Shown here in pieces: positions 9,455-19,989 of a stretch of 64,000 nucleotides of DNA (the stretch's first letter is position 1; the number at the start of each line of letters is the position of its first letter). Where the stretch lies: positions 32,679,399 to 32,743,398 of the forward strand of contig CM042535.1 of assembly GCA_023630585.1 (NCBI GenBank), written 5' to 3'. This DNA is from Cranoglanis bouderius (Eukaryota > Chordata > Actinopteri > Siluriformes > Cranoglanididae). Made by a program: the position numbers and the translations under genes. The notes under the pieces were generated by a model. That model ran no database searches, was not told the DNA's origin, and worked only from the letters and a program-made list of their open reading frames with translations.

Positions 9455-9985
9455 TGTTATGTAATACACAGGTAACTGGATGCAGGTGCAGAGTACTTTC
9501 GTCACTTTATTTATATAGTTAATATAAATATAAACAGTTCCAAAACGTGAGGCAGAAGAATGGTCAGAAAACAGGCAGCGTTCAATATCACGGGCAAACA
9601 GTGTAATCAGAGCCAGAGCAACAGACAAATTCCACAAACGTAACAAAAGTTCCATAAACCAAAATAGACAGTCCAAGGGCAGAGACAGTAATCCAAAATC
9701 CATTAACCACAAGCAAAGTTCATAAACCAGAGATAATCCGTCAGAGAATAAAGGCTTGGTAAATGTCAGACACAAAGATAGAACAAATACTTCGCGTTGG
9801 AAGTTTAAAACTATTGTCCTTATATAATGAACTTGAGATTACCTACAGGTGTGTGTCATCAGAAGGCGGGTGATTGTGAGCATGGGAGTGAGGGAGTGTT
9901 ATGGGGAGTGTAGTCCGTGGCGGCCATATTTGTAGGCTGCTGTGCATGCTGGGAATTGTAGTTATGCTCGTGGCGCGACCTAACA
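9455..9985 (-). mobile_element. 3' LTR of the complete Gypsy
   Basis: Minus-strand ends are TGTTAGG...ACATAACA. It is preceded on that strand by a G-rich polypurine tract (about 9988-9998). Its first bases supply the pol stop codon. TATATA is at 9821-9826, and the predicted RNA start tag AATACTTCG (plus strand) is at 9786-9794. Confidence 0.95.
9786..9826 (-). promoter_or_regulatory. LTR TATA box and self-primer tag (3' LTR)
   Basis: On the minus strand TATATA is followed about 26 bases later by CGAAGTATT. That nonamer is perfectly complementary to AATACTTCG just after the 5' LTR (14227-14235). In the 5' LTR the tag reads TGAAGTATT (14568-14576), a C-to-T change that looks like methyl-CpG decay. 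Confidence 0.6.
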
Positions 9986-12900
9986 GAGCCCCCCCCCCAA
10001 AGGGCTCACTCTGGGAGCATTACCTTGCCTGGGTCGGCCTCTAGGTCGAGGGCCTGGATATTCAGGGTGAAGGTGGTGAAATTCTTGGATTAGTTGAGGG
10101 TCGAGAATGTCCTGTGCTGGGACCCAGCTTTGTTCCTCTGGACCGTATCCTTCCCAGTCAATGAGATACTGAAGTTTGCTCTGGCGGCGACGGGACTTGA
10201 GGATGCGGTTTACCTGATAAGCTGGTTGTCCGCTGACCTCCAGCGGAGGTGGCGGGGTTTCCTGAGGGTGATTGGTAGCCAGGTTACCTGAATTAACGGG
10301 TTTGAGCAGTGAAACATGAAATGATGGTGCTATGCACCAGTGCTGTGGAAGAGCCAGTTTATATGTCACTTCGTTAATTTGTTTAATGATTTTGAATGGA
10401 CCCGTGTATCGGGGGCAGAGTTTTTTGCATGGATGCATGGGTTTGAGGTTCCTGGTAGATAGCCATACCCGATCTCCCGGTTGATACTTGGTTGTGTCCT
10501 GACTGTGACGGTCTGCTTGAGTTTTGGCTTGGTGAGCCGCTAGCTGTAGCCGTTGATGAGTGGCTGCCCATACTTGTTCACTTCGTTCGAACCACTCATT
10601 AGCCGCTGGAGCATCCGTGGCAGTGGTGTTCCAAGGGAATAGTGGAGGTTGATACCCCAGGGTGCACTGGAACGGTGTGAGGTGAGTGGCTGAGTGACGG
10701 AGTGAATTTTGGGCATATTCTGCCCAGGGTAGGAAGCAAGCCCAGTCTGACGGGTTTTGACTGCAGAAGGAGCGTAGCATGCGTCCTATTACTTGATTCG
10801 CGCGTTCCGCTTGGCCGTTAGATTCGGGGTGGTAGCCAGAGGTTAGGCTGACATTAACTCCCAGTTTCTCCATGAAGCTAAACCAGACTTGCGAGGTAAA
10901 TTGTGGGCCCCGGTCACTCACTATATCCTCTGGGATGCCAAAATAGCGGAAAACATGGTTGAACAAAAGTTCAGCTGAATAGAAGGCAGATGGGAGGCCA
11001 GAGAGAGGGATTAGACGTAGGGACTTGGAGAATCGATCAATAATGACGAATATGGTGGTATTACCCAGTGAGTTGGGAAGATCAGTGATGAAGTCAATGG
11101 CGAGATGTGACCAGGGTCGTTGAGGTGTGGGAAGTGGCATGAGCTTGCCGACTGGTAGTGCTTTGGGGACTTTGGCTTGGGCACAAATGGTGCATGATTT
11201 AATGGCGTGTTGTATCTCACATAGCATGTTGGGCCACCAATACTTGGGTTCTAACAGGTGGTAGGTGCGTTGAATACCAGGGTGACCCGTGCCCGGTGTC
11301 GTGTGGGCCCAGGTTATGAGCTGCTTGTGATGGGCCTGTGGAATGAAGAGTTTAGTAGGTGGACAAGCAGCTGGGATTTGATTGCGAGGGATACGGGTTA
11401 TTAAATGGTCCAGTTCCCACTGGATGGCCCCAAAGAAACAGGAGGAAGGCAGAATGGGATCAGGGTTCTTAGGAGTATGCTCGTCAGTGTGTATACGTGA
11501 TAGGGCATCTGCTTTGTGATTTTTGTGGCCCGGACTGTATGACAAGGTGAATTGGAACCGTGTGAAAAATAGGGACCAACGGGCTTGGCGTGGGTTTAAC
11601 CGTTTGGCTGTACGAAGATATTCCAAATTTTTATGGTCTGTGAATATGATAAAAGGGTGTTCGGCTCCTTCGAGCCAATGGCGCCATTCCTCTAGTGCCA
11701 ATTTGATGGCCAATAGCTCCCGGTCACCCACACCATAGTTCTTTTCTGTTGGGGATAGTTTTTTTGAGAAGAAAGCTGCGGGGTGAAGTTTTGGTTTTTC
11801 TCCAAAATGTTGGGACAGGACGGCTCCCACTCCTGTCTCAGAAGCATCCTCTTCCACCACAAAAGGATGAGAGGGATCGGGGTGTTTAAGGATGGCAGCA
11901 GTGGTGAAAGCGGTTTTGAGTCGGGTTAACGCTTTCTCGGCTTCTTGATTCCATAGAAGGCGGCGCGGTTTGCTGCATAGCAGAGCGGTGAGTGGTAGGG
12001 CTATAGAGCTGAAGCCCCGGATAAATCGCCGATAAAAGTTGGCAAACCCCAGGAAGCGTTGCAACTCCTTAACAGTTTTGGGAGTGGGCCATTGGGTTAC
12101 TGCAGTCACTTTGCTTTCATCCATCGTGACCCCTTCAGGGCTAATGACATATCCTAGGAACTTCGTGGAGTTTCTGTGGAATTCGCATTTCTCAGCTTTC
12201 ATGTAGAGCTGGTTCTCTAGGAGGCATGTGAGGACCTGGCACACGTGGGTCACATGGGAGTCATAAGTGGGTGAGTAGATAAGAATATCGTCAATGTAGG
12301 TAATAACGAACTTCCCCAGCATGTCCCTCAGTACGTCGTTAATAAAACACTGAAACACTGAAGGAGCATTAGTTAGCCCATATGGCATTACCAGATATTC
12401 GTAGTGTCCAGTGGTTGTGCTAAATGCTGTTTTCCACTCGTCACCCTCTCGTATACGTACAAGGTTGTATGCACTACGCAAGTCCAGTTTCGTGAAGAAA
12501 TGTGCTTTCCGTAGTTGTTCCAGGGCTGAGGGAACGAGTGGTAGGGGGTAAGGGTACCTGGCAGACACCTGGTTCAAGCCCCTAAAATCAATACAGGGCC
12601 GGAGACCTCCGCCCTTCTTAGCCACAAAGAAGAAGCTGGCAGCTGCCGGGGAAGTGGAAGGACGGATGTAGCCTTGTTGGAGAGCTTCCTGAATGTATTC
12701 CGTCATGGCTTTGTGTTCAGCTTGGGACAGAGAATAGATGTGACTGCGTGGTGGCGTGCTACCGGGGAGTAGATCAATGGCACAATCGTAGGAACGGTGA
12801 GGTGGAAGCCCGCTAGCTTTAGCCTTGCTGAATACTTCCTGGAGCTTCTGATACTCCTGGGGTATTGGGACCTTTAGTGTGGTTTCTGGGCTCTCGATGG

Positions 12901-13825
12901 TCAGCGAAAACATCAGCGTTGGTGTGTGGAGACAGTTTTGTCGGCAGAAGGATGACCAGCTTGTGATTTGATGGTCCGCCCAGGAAATCTGTGGATTGTG
13001 CCATTCCATCCATGGTAGCCCCAAGACGATGGGATAATGAGCGGAGGTGGTGACCCAGAAAGAGATTTCCTCATGGTGTAGAGCGCTCACTTGCAGCCCC
13101 AAAGGTTGTGTGCAGTGGGTGATGAGACCGTTGCTGATGGGGTTGCCGTCGATGGCTTGGACCTTGAGAGGGCGTGCTAGGGAGCTGGTTGGTAGTCCAA
13201 GCTTCTGCACTGTGTTCTCATCGATGAAGCTGCCTGCCGCCCCGGAGTCGATCAGAGCTGTGAACAAACGAGAAGTGCCTGAATATTCGAGCACGACAGG
13301 AAGCGTGAAAGCATGTGAGACAGTTTCTGGGTTACAACTCACCAGGGACAAGCGGGAACGAGGTCCGCCCCTCACCGGGGGGGTTCTCGAGGGGCGGACC
13401 GGGCAGTGGTGGATGACATGGTCGGCTTCACCACAATAGAAGCACAGGTGTCCTTGACGTCTCCTTTCGCTTTCCTCATTGTTGAGCTTGGCGTGGCCGA
13501 GTTGCATTGGTTCTGTGGGAGCGTGTGTAGCAGGAGGCTCCGGGAGGTTCCGGTGAAAGCTGTGGCTGTGGAGAAGCTGATCTAGCCGGATGGCGAGATC
13601 AATAAGCGAATCAAGAGTGAGGGGCTTATCGCGACATGCCATTTCTGTGAGAATCATGGGTTTAAGGCCTTGACGGAAGGCGGCTTTTAAAGCAGCATCG
13701 TTCCAGCCACTGCCTGCCGCGATGGTCCGGAACTCCAGTGCGTATTCCGCGACACGGAGCGAACCTTGATGAAGCGTGAGTAATCGCTCCCCAACTTCCT
13801 GGTCGTCGGGAGCGTGATCAAAGAC
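9980..13825 (-). CDS. Gypsy gag C-terminus and pol polyprotein
   Basis: The frame is open from just after a TGA at 13826-13828 to a TAG at 9980-9982. The first Met is at 13657, and residues below are counted from it. CCHC knuckle C72-C75-H80-C85; protease DSG at 137-139; reverse transcriptase YIDD at 454-457; RNase H with EEDAS (about 602-606) and TDHKNLEYL (about 673-681); integrase zinc-binding HPG...CTIC (about 792-825) and catalytic D855, D915, E951 with 35 residues between the last two; chromodomain about 1155-1205 (YQVNRIL, WEGYGPEEQSWVP). All catalytic motifs look intact over 1225 residues. In family terms it makes the enzymes that copy element RNA and insert the DNA. Confidence 0.93.
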   Translation of the reverse strand, partial: VFDHAPDDQEVGERLLTLHQGSLRVAEYALEFRTIAAGSGWNDAALKAAFRQGLKPMILTEMACRDKPLTLDSLIDLAIRLDQLLHSHSFHRNLPEPPATHAPTEPMQLGHAKLNNEESERRRQGHLCFYCGEADHVIHHCPVRPSRTPPVRGGPRSRLSLVSCNPETVSHAFTLPVVLEYSGTSRLFTALIDSGAAGSFIDENTVQKLGLPTSSLARPLKVQAIDGNPISNGLITHCTQPLGLQVSALHHEEISFWVTTSAHYPIVLGLPWMEWHNPQISWADHQITSWSSFCRQNCLHTPTLMFSLTIESPETTLKVPIPQEYQKLQEVFSKAKASGLPPHRSYDCAIDLLPGSTPPRSHIYSLSQAEHKAMTEYIQEALQQGYIRPSTSPAAASFFFVAKKGGGLRPCIDFRGLNQVSARYPYPLPLVPSALEQLRKAHFFTKLDLRSAYNLVRIREGDEWKTAFSTTTGHYEYLVMPYGLTNAPSVFQCFINDVLRDMLGKFVITYIDDILIYSPTYDSHVTHVCQVLTCLLENQLYMKAEKCEFHRNSTKFLGYVISPEGVTMDESKVTAVTQWPTPKTVKELQRFLGFANFYRRFIRGFSSIALPLTALLCSKPRRLLWNQEAEKALTRLKTAFTTAAILKHPDPSHPFVVEEDASETGVGAVLSQHFGEKPKLHPAAFFSKKLSPTEKNYGVGDRELLAIKLALEEWRHWLEGAEHPFIIFTDHKNLEYLRTAKRLNPRQARWSLFFTRFQFTLSYSPGHKNHKADALSRIHTDEHTPKNPDPILPSSCFFGAIQWELDHLITRIPRNQIPAACPPTKLFIPQAHHKQLITWAHTTPGTGHPGIQRTYHLLEPKYWWPNMLCEIQHAIKSCTICAQAKVPKALPVGKLMPLPTPQRPWSHLAIDFITDLPNSLGNTTIFVIIDRFSKSLRLIPLSGLPSAFYSAELLFNHVFRYFGIPEDIVSDRGPQFTSQVWFSFMEKLGVNVSLTSGYHPESNGQAERANQVIGRMLRSFCSQNPSDWACFLPWAEYAQNSLRHSATHLTPFQCTLGYQPPLFPWNTTATDAPAANEWFERSEQVWAATHQRLQLAAHQAKTQADRHSQDTTKYQPGDRVWLSTRNLKPMHPCKKLCPRYTGPFKIIKQINEVTYKLALPQHWCIAPSFHVSLLKPVNSGNLATNHPQETPPPPLEVSGQPAYQVNRILKSRRRQSKLQYLIDWEGYGPEEQSWVPAQDILDPQLIQEFHHLHPEYPGPRPRGRPRQGNAPRVSPLGGGLC

Positions 13826-14221
13826 TCACCAGAACATAGTGGTGAATCGTTCATATGAAGCCAGCACTTCTCCACCTCGCTCCTTCATGGCAGCGGCCCA
13901 TCTAAGAGCTTTTCCAGACAATAACGTCATGACCCACGCCACCTTTTCCGTGTCAGATATGCTTCCGTGACTGTCGAAATACAATTCACATTGTAGTAAA
14001 AAACCCTTACATAATGCAGGATCGCCAGCGTATTTGTGAGGCGTAGGCCTGGGCAGCCGAGATGTAGCCGAGGGGGCAGGCGTGACGGGCGGCGTCCTTT
14101 CATTGATAGCTTGGGAGAGACGTTGTAGGTTTTGGTCTACCTCCCCTAGACGCCGGTGTTGTTCGCCGAGGAGCTGCCCGTGAGCATTGATAGCCTGGTG
14201 AATTTCCTCCGCTGCATCTAT
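13826..14221 (-). pseudogene. Gypsy gag N-terminal part, start lost and one stop
   Basis: Gag-like residues run from conceptual DAAEEIHQAINAHGQ to ASYERFTTMFW, then TGA at 13826-13828. The frame after the TGA is the same as pol (13825 minus 13657 is divisible by three), so a single in-frame stop splits an otherwise continuous gag-pol. The codon before DAA is ATA (14219-14221). The other Gypsy in the window has ATG before GATGCAGCG, so a lost start codon is likely. Both changes fit single transitions. Confidence 0.85.
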
Positions 14222-14226
14222 GATGG

Positions 14227-14235
14227 CGAAGTATT
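14227..14235 (-). other. Putative self-complementary primer-binding site
   Basis: On the minus strand AATACTTCG follows the 5' LTR end after one base. Its reverse complement is the tag at the predicted RNA 5' end in the 3' LTR. Tf1/sushi-type elements are known to prime from their own RNA end. Confidence 0.6.
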
Positions 14236-14236
14236 C

Positions 14237-14767
14237 TGTTATGTAATACACAGGTAACTGGATGCAGGTGCAGAGTACTTTCGTCACTTTATTTATATAG
14301 TTAATATAAATATAAATAGTTCCAAAACGTGAGGCAGAAGAATGGTCAGAAAACAGGCAGCGTTCAATATCACGGGCAAACAGTGTAATCAGAGGCAGAG
14401 CAACAGACAAAATCCACAAACGTAGCAAAAGTTCCATAAACCAAAATAGACAGTCCAAGGGCAGAGACAGTAATCCAAAATCTGTTAATCACAAGCAAAG
14501 TTCATAAACCAGAGATAATCCGTCAGAGAATAAAGGCTTGGTAAATGTCAGACACAAAGATAGAACAAATACTTCACATTGGAAGTTTAAAACTATTGTC
14601 CTTATATAATGAACTTGAGATTACCTACATGTGTGTGTCATCAGAAGGCGGGTGATTGTGAGCGTGGGAATGAGGGAGTGTTATGGGGAGTGTAGTCCGT
14701 GGCGGCCATATTTGTAGGCTGCTGTGCATGCTGGGAATTGTAGTTATGCTCGTGGCGCGACCTAACA
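14237..14767 (-). mobile_element. 5' LTR of the complete Gypsy
   Basis: 531 bp, same length as the 3' LTR, with about a dozen substitutions and no indel that I could find. The TGTTA...TAACA ends are intact. A GTACC duplication follows at 14768. Confidence 0.95.
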
Positions 14768-14772
14768 GTACC

Positions 14773-15811
14773 AAAATAATTGAAAAGGAAAATTGGGGGA
14801 AATTTACATTTAATGTCTACCTTTTTAAATCTCTGAACAAAGCTTATAGCTGGATAAAACCTATAAATTAATATCTATGGTACTTCTGCACTTCATTAGT
14901 CAAAAGATGGGCAAAATCTGTATTCCTCCTTCTTCAAGCAATATCAATAAATCCATTCCATTATGAGACCATTATTCCATTATTTCCTGGGAAAACGAAT
15001 TGGATGTTGCTGTGCCTGAATTCTGCCAAACAGACAAAAATGAAGAAAATTATTATTAGATTTTTTTTTCTTTTTTTTTTTTAGAATAATAGAACAATGT
15101 TTGTAGTACACCAGAGAACACAGCAAAATCAGATTAAGATGCCACATGAGATTTTTATTTGTGCTTGTGTCTGTGGCATAGTAATGTAGCCAGTCAGTAA
15201 TGTAAAACTATTAAGAAAAAAATCACTTTTGAGTTTGTTCGCTGCTTCTTGTTTTGCTTTGCTCACATAGGCTCAGCTCACTGCTCACTGAGAGAGAGAC
15301 ACACACAGAGAGAGATCACATAAATGTGGAACAACATGACTCATTAGTCATTATTCCTCTCATCCGCAAATACCTCCAGTACAATCTCACCATACCCCCG
15401 CTTGCTACAGATTAAATTTGGACTTTTTTTCTGCCCGTAACCCACACCCACACTTTTAAGAAAACAAATATTTAACCAAAACAATATAGGAATGTTTGTT
15501 TACTTTCTAAGCTTTCTGCAATGATCATGTAACGTAAATACGTTGCTAGTTTAACAAATGCAGCTGTTAAACTCAGGCTGCCTAAAGATGTGTTAATTGT
15601 TAGTTGCTACCCAAGTGTGCTTTCTTCATGCATTAAATGCCATGCTTTGATCAATTTCCTGGACACTCGCCATAGCAAAATGAACATAAGCCTAATAGAT
15701 TCAGTTTGTAAACAGTATTTTAACGTATTTTAATAAAAAAATGGGAATGATTAAATCAGCCATTATTTCAACACAGATGTAAGAATGGACAGTGACTAAT
15801 CGTCAAATGCC
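14773..15811. other. No gene recognised
   Basis: AT-rich sequence with short poly-T runs near 15060 and 15425. There is no transposon signature or coding pattern that I can support. Confidence 0.5.
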
Positions 15812-16099
15812 AGGTCGGACTCAGATGATAAGACTAGAGAGACTGATGTGGATGAATCTTATGATAATATAATGTACATAATTCACTCATGGTGTCACTG
15901 ATGCTTTCCATAAATAGACTAGGTTACAAATTTAGCATTGAAAAAAAAGTAGATAGAGGTGTGAATTTTTTTTTTACTCAGTTTAAAGGTGAAAGTATCC
16001 AGCCAACAAAATTAGCTGTTACTTTTAAATGTAAAATTATGTTTTTAGCTGATAAAATAAAATAATGTCATGTTTTCATGTGAAAAGTAACTTTGATTA

Positions 16100-16552
16100 T
16101 GTCAGGAAGAGGCAGTCGGGACAGATACAAATGCAGGCAGAGCAGTTTAATGAAAGAGAGGCAATCCAGAAAACACAGAGCAAAAACACGCAAAGAGTCA
16201 AGCGATCAGCAAACAGCATATCCAGCAACAGGATAAAGTGGGATAGGCAGTAAACACAGATCTATGGACAGAAACGAGATCAAAACCAAAGGAGACAATA
16301 ACAATGAATGAACGGCTTGGCAAAATAAGAACTCTAGGTAAGCTGAGCATATACTTTGCAGAGAATGAATGGATGAAAGGCTCTATATAAAGGGTGTAGT
16401 GTGTGTGTGTGGCTGATTGTGTGTACAATTAGTAGCTCGGTGATTCAGAATGGGAAGTGTGTATGTGTGTGTGTTATGGGTAGTGAAGTCAGAGGTGGCC
16501 ATGTTTGTAGGCCGCAGTGCTTGCTGGGAGTTTGAGTCCTTGGGTTGTGATA
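16100..16552 (-). mobile_element. Solo Gypsy-type LTR (453 bp, TSD GATTA)
   Basis: Plus-strand ends are TGTCAGG and GTGATA. A perfect GATTA duplication flanks it (16095-16099 and 16553-16557). An ATTAAA-like poly(A) signal and a TTTATATAG box lie on the minus strand. No internal coding sequence is left, as expected after LTR-LTR recombination. Confidence 0.85.
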
Positions 16553-16599
16553 GATTACTTATCTAAACTATTAGAAGCCATTTTTGCTGATTACTAACA

Positions 16600-16745
16600 A
16601 CAAAAGTTGGACTACCAATTGGAAGGTCGTGGGTTCAAACCCCAGCACTGCCAAGCTGCCACTGTTGGACCCTCAACTGCTCAGATGTATAAATGAGATA
16701 AATGTAAGTCGCTCTGGATAAGTGCCACAAATGCTATGAATGTGA
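16600..16745 (+). mobile_element. tRNA-derived SINE fragment
   Basis: GGGTTCAAACCCC at 16631-16643 matches a Pol III B box. It is followed by a body with the stretch gtaagtcgctctggataag that is typical of fish SINEs. No A box or full tRNA fold is seen. The tail also appears in unit B of the duplication (about 17620-17665). Confidence 0.6.
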
Positions 16746-17063
16746 ACATTTCATCACGACAATGGCCCTGTACAAAAAGCAACTGTTATAAAGACAAGAT
16801 TCAACATGGTTGATATGGGGTCCGAGCCTTGACCTCAACCCTACTAAGCACCGTTGTGATGAATTAGAATGCTAACTGTGCCCCAGGCTATCTCACTTCA
16901 CATCACTGCCTGACCTCACTATGCTCTTGTGGCTGAATAAGCCACAAATCCAATTCCAATTCCAAAATCTAGTGGAAAGCCTTCCCAGAAGAGTGGGACT
17001 GTATATACATTATACACTGTATATACTGACTGTATATACAGTATTTTATATATACTGTATATA

Positions 17064-17345
17064 CATTGCCCTTCACTAATAGTGGCACCCTTGGTAAATA
17101 TGAGCAAAGAAAAATTGTCTTTATTGTTTAAACTTTTGATCTTTTGTTAAAGAAATTTCACAAAAATACTGCTCTCATGGATATCAAACAATTGCAAACA
17201 CATTAAAAAAACAAACAAATTATTGGCACCCCTATGACTTCATATGAGAAAAATTTATATAAAGTATATTCCCACTGATATTTTACATTTCTTTTAGAAA
17301 TGGTTTTTCCTTTTCAGGAAATTGTTGATGACTTCCTGTTTCACA
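17064..17345 (+). mobile_element. Tc1-like family e, 5' fragment
   Basis: The terminal repeat (cattgcccttcactaat, ggcacccttgg) matches the full element at 59082. It is cut at the boundary of the local duplication near 17400. Confidence 0.75.
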
Positions 17346-17400
17346 GGGATATAAATATTAGGTAACACATAGGCCAAATTCCCTTAGTCATTCATAACAA

Positions 17401-18215
17401 AGGTCGGACTCAGATGATAAGACTAGAGAGACTGATGTGGATGAATCTTATGATAATATAATGTACATAATTCACTCATGGTGTCACTGATGCTTTCCAT
17501 AAATAGACTAGGTTACAAATTTAGCATTGAAAAAAAAGTAGATAGGGGTGTGAACATTTTTTTTTTACTCAGTTTAAAGGTGAAAGTATCCAGCCAACAA
17601 AATTAGTTGTTATAAATGAGATAAATGAGATAAATGTAAGTCGCTCTGGATAAGTGCCACAAATGCTATGAATGTGAACATTTCATCATGACAATGGCCC
17701 TGTACAAAAAGCAACTGTCATAAAGACATGATTCAACAAGGTTGATATGGGGTCCGAGCCCTGACCTCAACCCTACTAAGCACCGTTGTGATGAATTAGA
17801 ATGCTTACTGTGCCCCAGGCTATCTCACTTCACATCACTGCCTGACCTCACTATGCTCTTGTGGCTGAATAAGCCACAAATCCAATTCCAATTCCAAAAT
17901 CTAGTGGAAAGCCTTCCCAGAAGAGTGGGACTGTATATACATTATACGCTGTATATACTGACTGTATATACAGTATTTTATATATACTGTATATACATTG
18001 CCCTTCACTAATATTGGCACCTTTGGTAAATATGAGCAAAGAAAAATTGTCTTTATTGTTTAAACTTTTGAACTTTTGTTAAAGAAATTTCACAAAAATG
18101 CTGCTCTCATGGATATCAAACAATTGCAAATACATTAAAAAAAACTAATTATTGGCACCCCTATGACTTCATATGAGAAAAATTTATTTGAAGTATATTC
18201 CCACTGATATTTTAC
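17401..18215. repeat. Local direct duplication, unit B
   Basis: Second copy of unit A, starting aggtcggactcag at 17401. It lacks the solo LTR and its surroundings, joining the two homologous blocks near 17612 through a short repeated gataaatga stretch. Unit B continues into a longer copy of Tc1 family e. Confidence 0.85.
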
Positions 18216-19226
18216 ATTTCTTCATCATTCACCATCAGGGCAATAATTAAGAAGTTCCAGTCAACTGGAAATGTTATGAATCAACCTGGAATTAGACACA
18301 TGTCTATATTGTCTCAAAGCACTGTGAAGAGGATGGTTTGAGTGGCCAAAAAATCTCCAAGGATCATAACTGGAAAATTGCAGAAGTTATTTGCATCTTG
18401 TGTCGTCAAAACTCTGTGTCTTTTGGTTTAGGTCTCCAAAACTACAATCCGAAGTCACCTACATCACCACAAGTTGTTTCAAGCAAAAAGCCTCTACTCT
18501 CATCCAAAAACAAACTCAAGTGTCTTCAGTTTGCCAGACATTACTGGAACTTCAAATGGGATTGGGTTCTATGGTCAGATGAAACCAAAATAGAGCTTTT
18601 TGGCAATAAGAACAGAGGTGGTTTTGGTGCACACAGAGAGGTAGCCATATGGAAAATTACCTCACGCCCATGGTTAAATATGGTTGTGGCTCTTAATGTT
18701 TTGGGGCTGTTTTTCTGCCAGAGGACCTCGACATTTTGTTAGGATACATGGCATCATGGACTATATCAAATATCAACAGATTTTTAATGAAACCCTGACT
18801 GCCTCTTCCAGAAAGCTTAAAATGGGCCGTGGTTGGATATTCCAGTAGGACAAAGATCCAAAACATACATCAATATCAACACAAAAATGGATTAATGAAC
18901 ACAAAATCAAGGTCCTGCCATGGCCATCCCAGTCCCCTGACTTGAAACCCATAAAAAACCTGTGGGGTGAACTCATCAGGCATTATAGGAGAAGACTCAG
19001 AGCTGTTATCTTGGCAAAGGGAGGTAAAAAAAAAGGGGGGGGGTGCCAATATTTGTTGCACACCTATATTTAACAAAGATTTTATTGTAAACCTGTGTTT
19101 TGTTTGCAATTGTTTGATATCCATGAGAGCAGAGTATTTTTGTGACTTTTTTGAACAAAAGATCAAAAGGTTAAATAACAGACAATTTTTCACAGCCTTC
19201 TTGGCTCATATTTACCAACGGTGCCA

Positions 19227-19228
<2 letters not shown>
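17996..19228 (+). pseudogene. Tc1-like family e, degraded copy
   Basis: The left terminal repeat is at 17996. Transposase pieces include TVKRMV-type HTH text near 18320, conceptual FARHYWNFKWDWVLWSDET (first catalytic Asp, about 18535-18590) and [13 protein letters not shown] (about 18930-18965, catalytic Glu apparently changed to Lys). Multiple frames are needed. The right terminal repeat (ttaccaacggtgccaatca) runs straight into a TA array. Confidence 0.75.

Positions 19229-19298
<70 letters not shown>
19229..19298. repeat. (TA)n microsatellite
   Basis: About 70 bp of TA repeat at the point where the Tc1 end and its TA target should lie. This suggests expansion from the TA target and tip. 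Confidence 0.95.
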
Positions 19299-19299
<1 letters not shown>

Positions 19300-19328
19300 C
19301 AATATGCAATAAAAACAAAAAATCTGAT

Positions 19329-19989
19329 TGTTACGTAAACACGGGAGGCAGGATGCATGCGCTGGGGAAACAGTCACTTTATTAGGGATAGCAGAATTCA
19401 AAAGTAAAGGAACACAAAAAAAGGGAAACAAACCGTAATCCACAAAAAAGGTAAGGCAATAATCCAAAAGAGATAATCCACAAGGCAGTAATTCCAAAAG
19501 AGATAATCCACAAGGCAGTAATTCCAAAAGGCATAGAACATGAGAATGAAAAAAAACAAAACCGAAATAACTGCACTAAACTGAGCTATGAGTGAGAAAA
19601 AGCCAGAAGGTAGCAGGCATACAGCACATGCTAGAACGACCTCTAATACTCCGCGTTGAGGCGGAAACGGAAAGAGGTTTAAATAGACAGAATAACCAGA
19701 AACAAACGAGACACACCTGAAACTCATAATTACACATAGAACGGTAAACTAATGAACATACCAATAGACATTCAGAGGCGGAGACATGACGTAAACGAAA
19801 ACACAAGCACATGGCCAAGTAAACAAAACTTGAGTTCATGAATGACTCCCGTCCAGCGGAGTTTGTGAATGACAGACGTGGAATACGGAAGTGAGCTGCC
19901 GGCTGTCCTCAACGGCGGCGCGGAGAATGGACTGCGGAAGTCAGTCATTCGCTTTGCGAACGACGCCATGTGCGAGAGGTTCTCTAACA
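19329..19989 (-). mobile_element. Solo Gypsy-type LTR (661 bp, TSD CTGAT)
   Basis: Minus-strand ends are TGTTAGAG...CGTAACA, with a perfect CTGAT duplication at 19324-19328 and 19990-19994. An AATAAA signal lies on the minus strand near 19380, and GGAGTATTAG near 19645 matches the self-primer tag of the LTR at 1921. A ~33-bp internal tandem duplication lies at about 19450-19530. Confidence 0.9.

Larger units (their letters stand above)
9455..14767 (-). mobile_element. Complete Gypsy/chromovirus LTR retrotransposon
   Basis: The 5313-bp element has LTRs of 531 bp at both ends and a perfect 5-bp target duplication GTACC (9450-9454 and 14768-14772). Inside is one gag-pol reading frame with CCHC zinc knuckle, protease, reverse transcriptase, RNase H, integrase and chromodomain, in the order of the Gypsy/sushi group. 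The LTRs differ at about 12 positions by my eye count (about 2%), so insertion was relatively recent. The chromodomain suggests chromatin-guided integration, a family property. The copy is disabled by an apparent start-codon loss and one in-frame stop in gag. Confidence 0.95.
15812..17345. repeat. Local direct duplication, unit A
   Basis: The 15812-16021 segment matches 17401-17612. The 16690-17280 segment matches about 17620-18215. Identity is high, with only scattered differences. Unit A holds about 656 bp that unit B lacks, including the solo LTR at 16100 and most of a SINE. The right edge of unit A lies in a Tc1 family-e fragment. Confidence 0.85.

Noticed and set aside
13047..13439. 130-residue plus-strand open frame
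   Set aside because: Shadow of the Gypsy pol gene on the opposite strand.
16596..16700. Possible tRNA gene
   Set aside because: Only a B box and a SINE body are present; no A box, anticodon arm or acceptor pairing was found.
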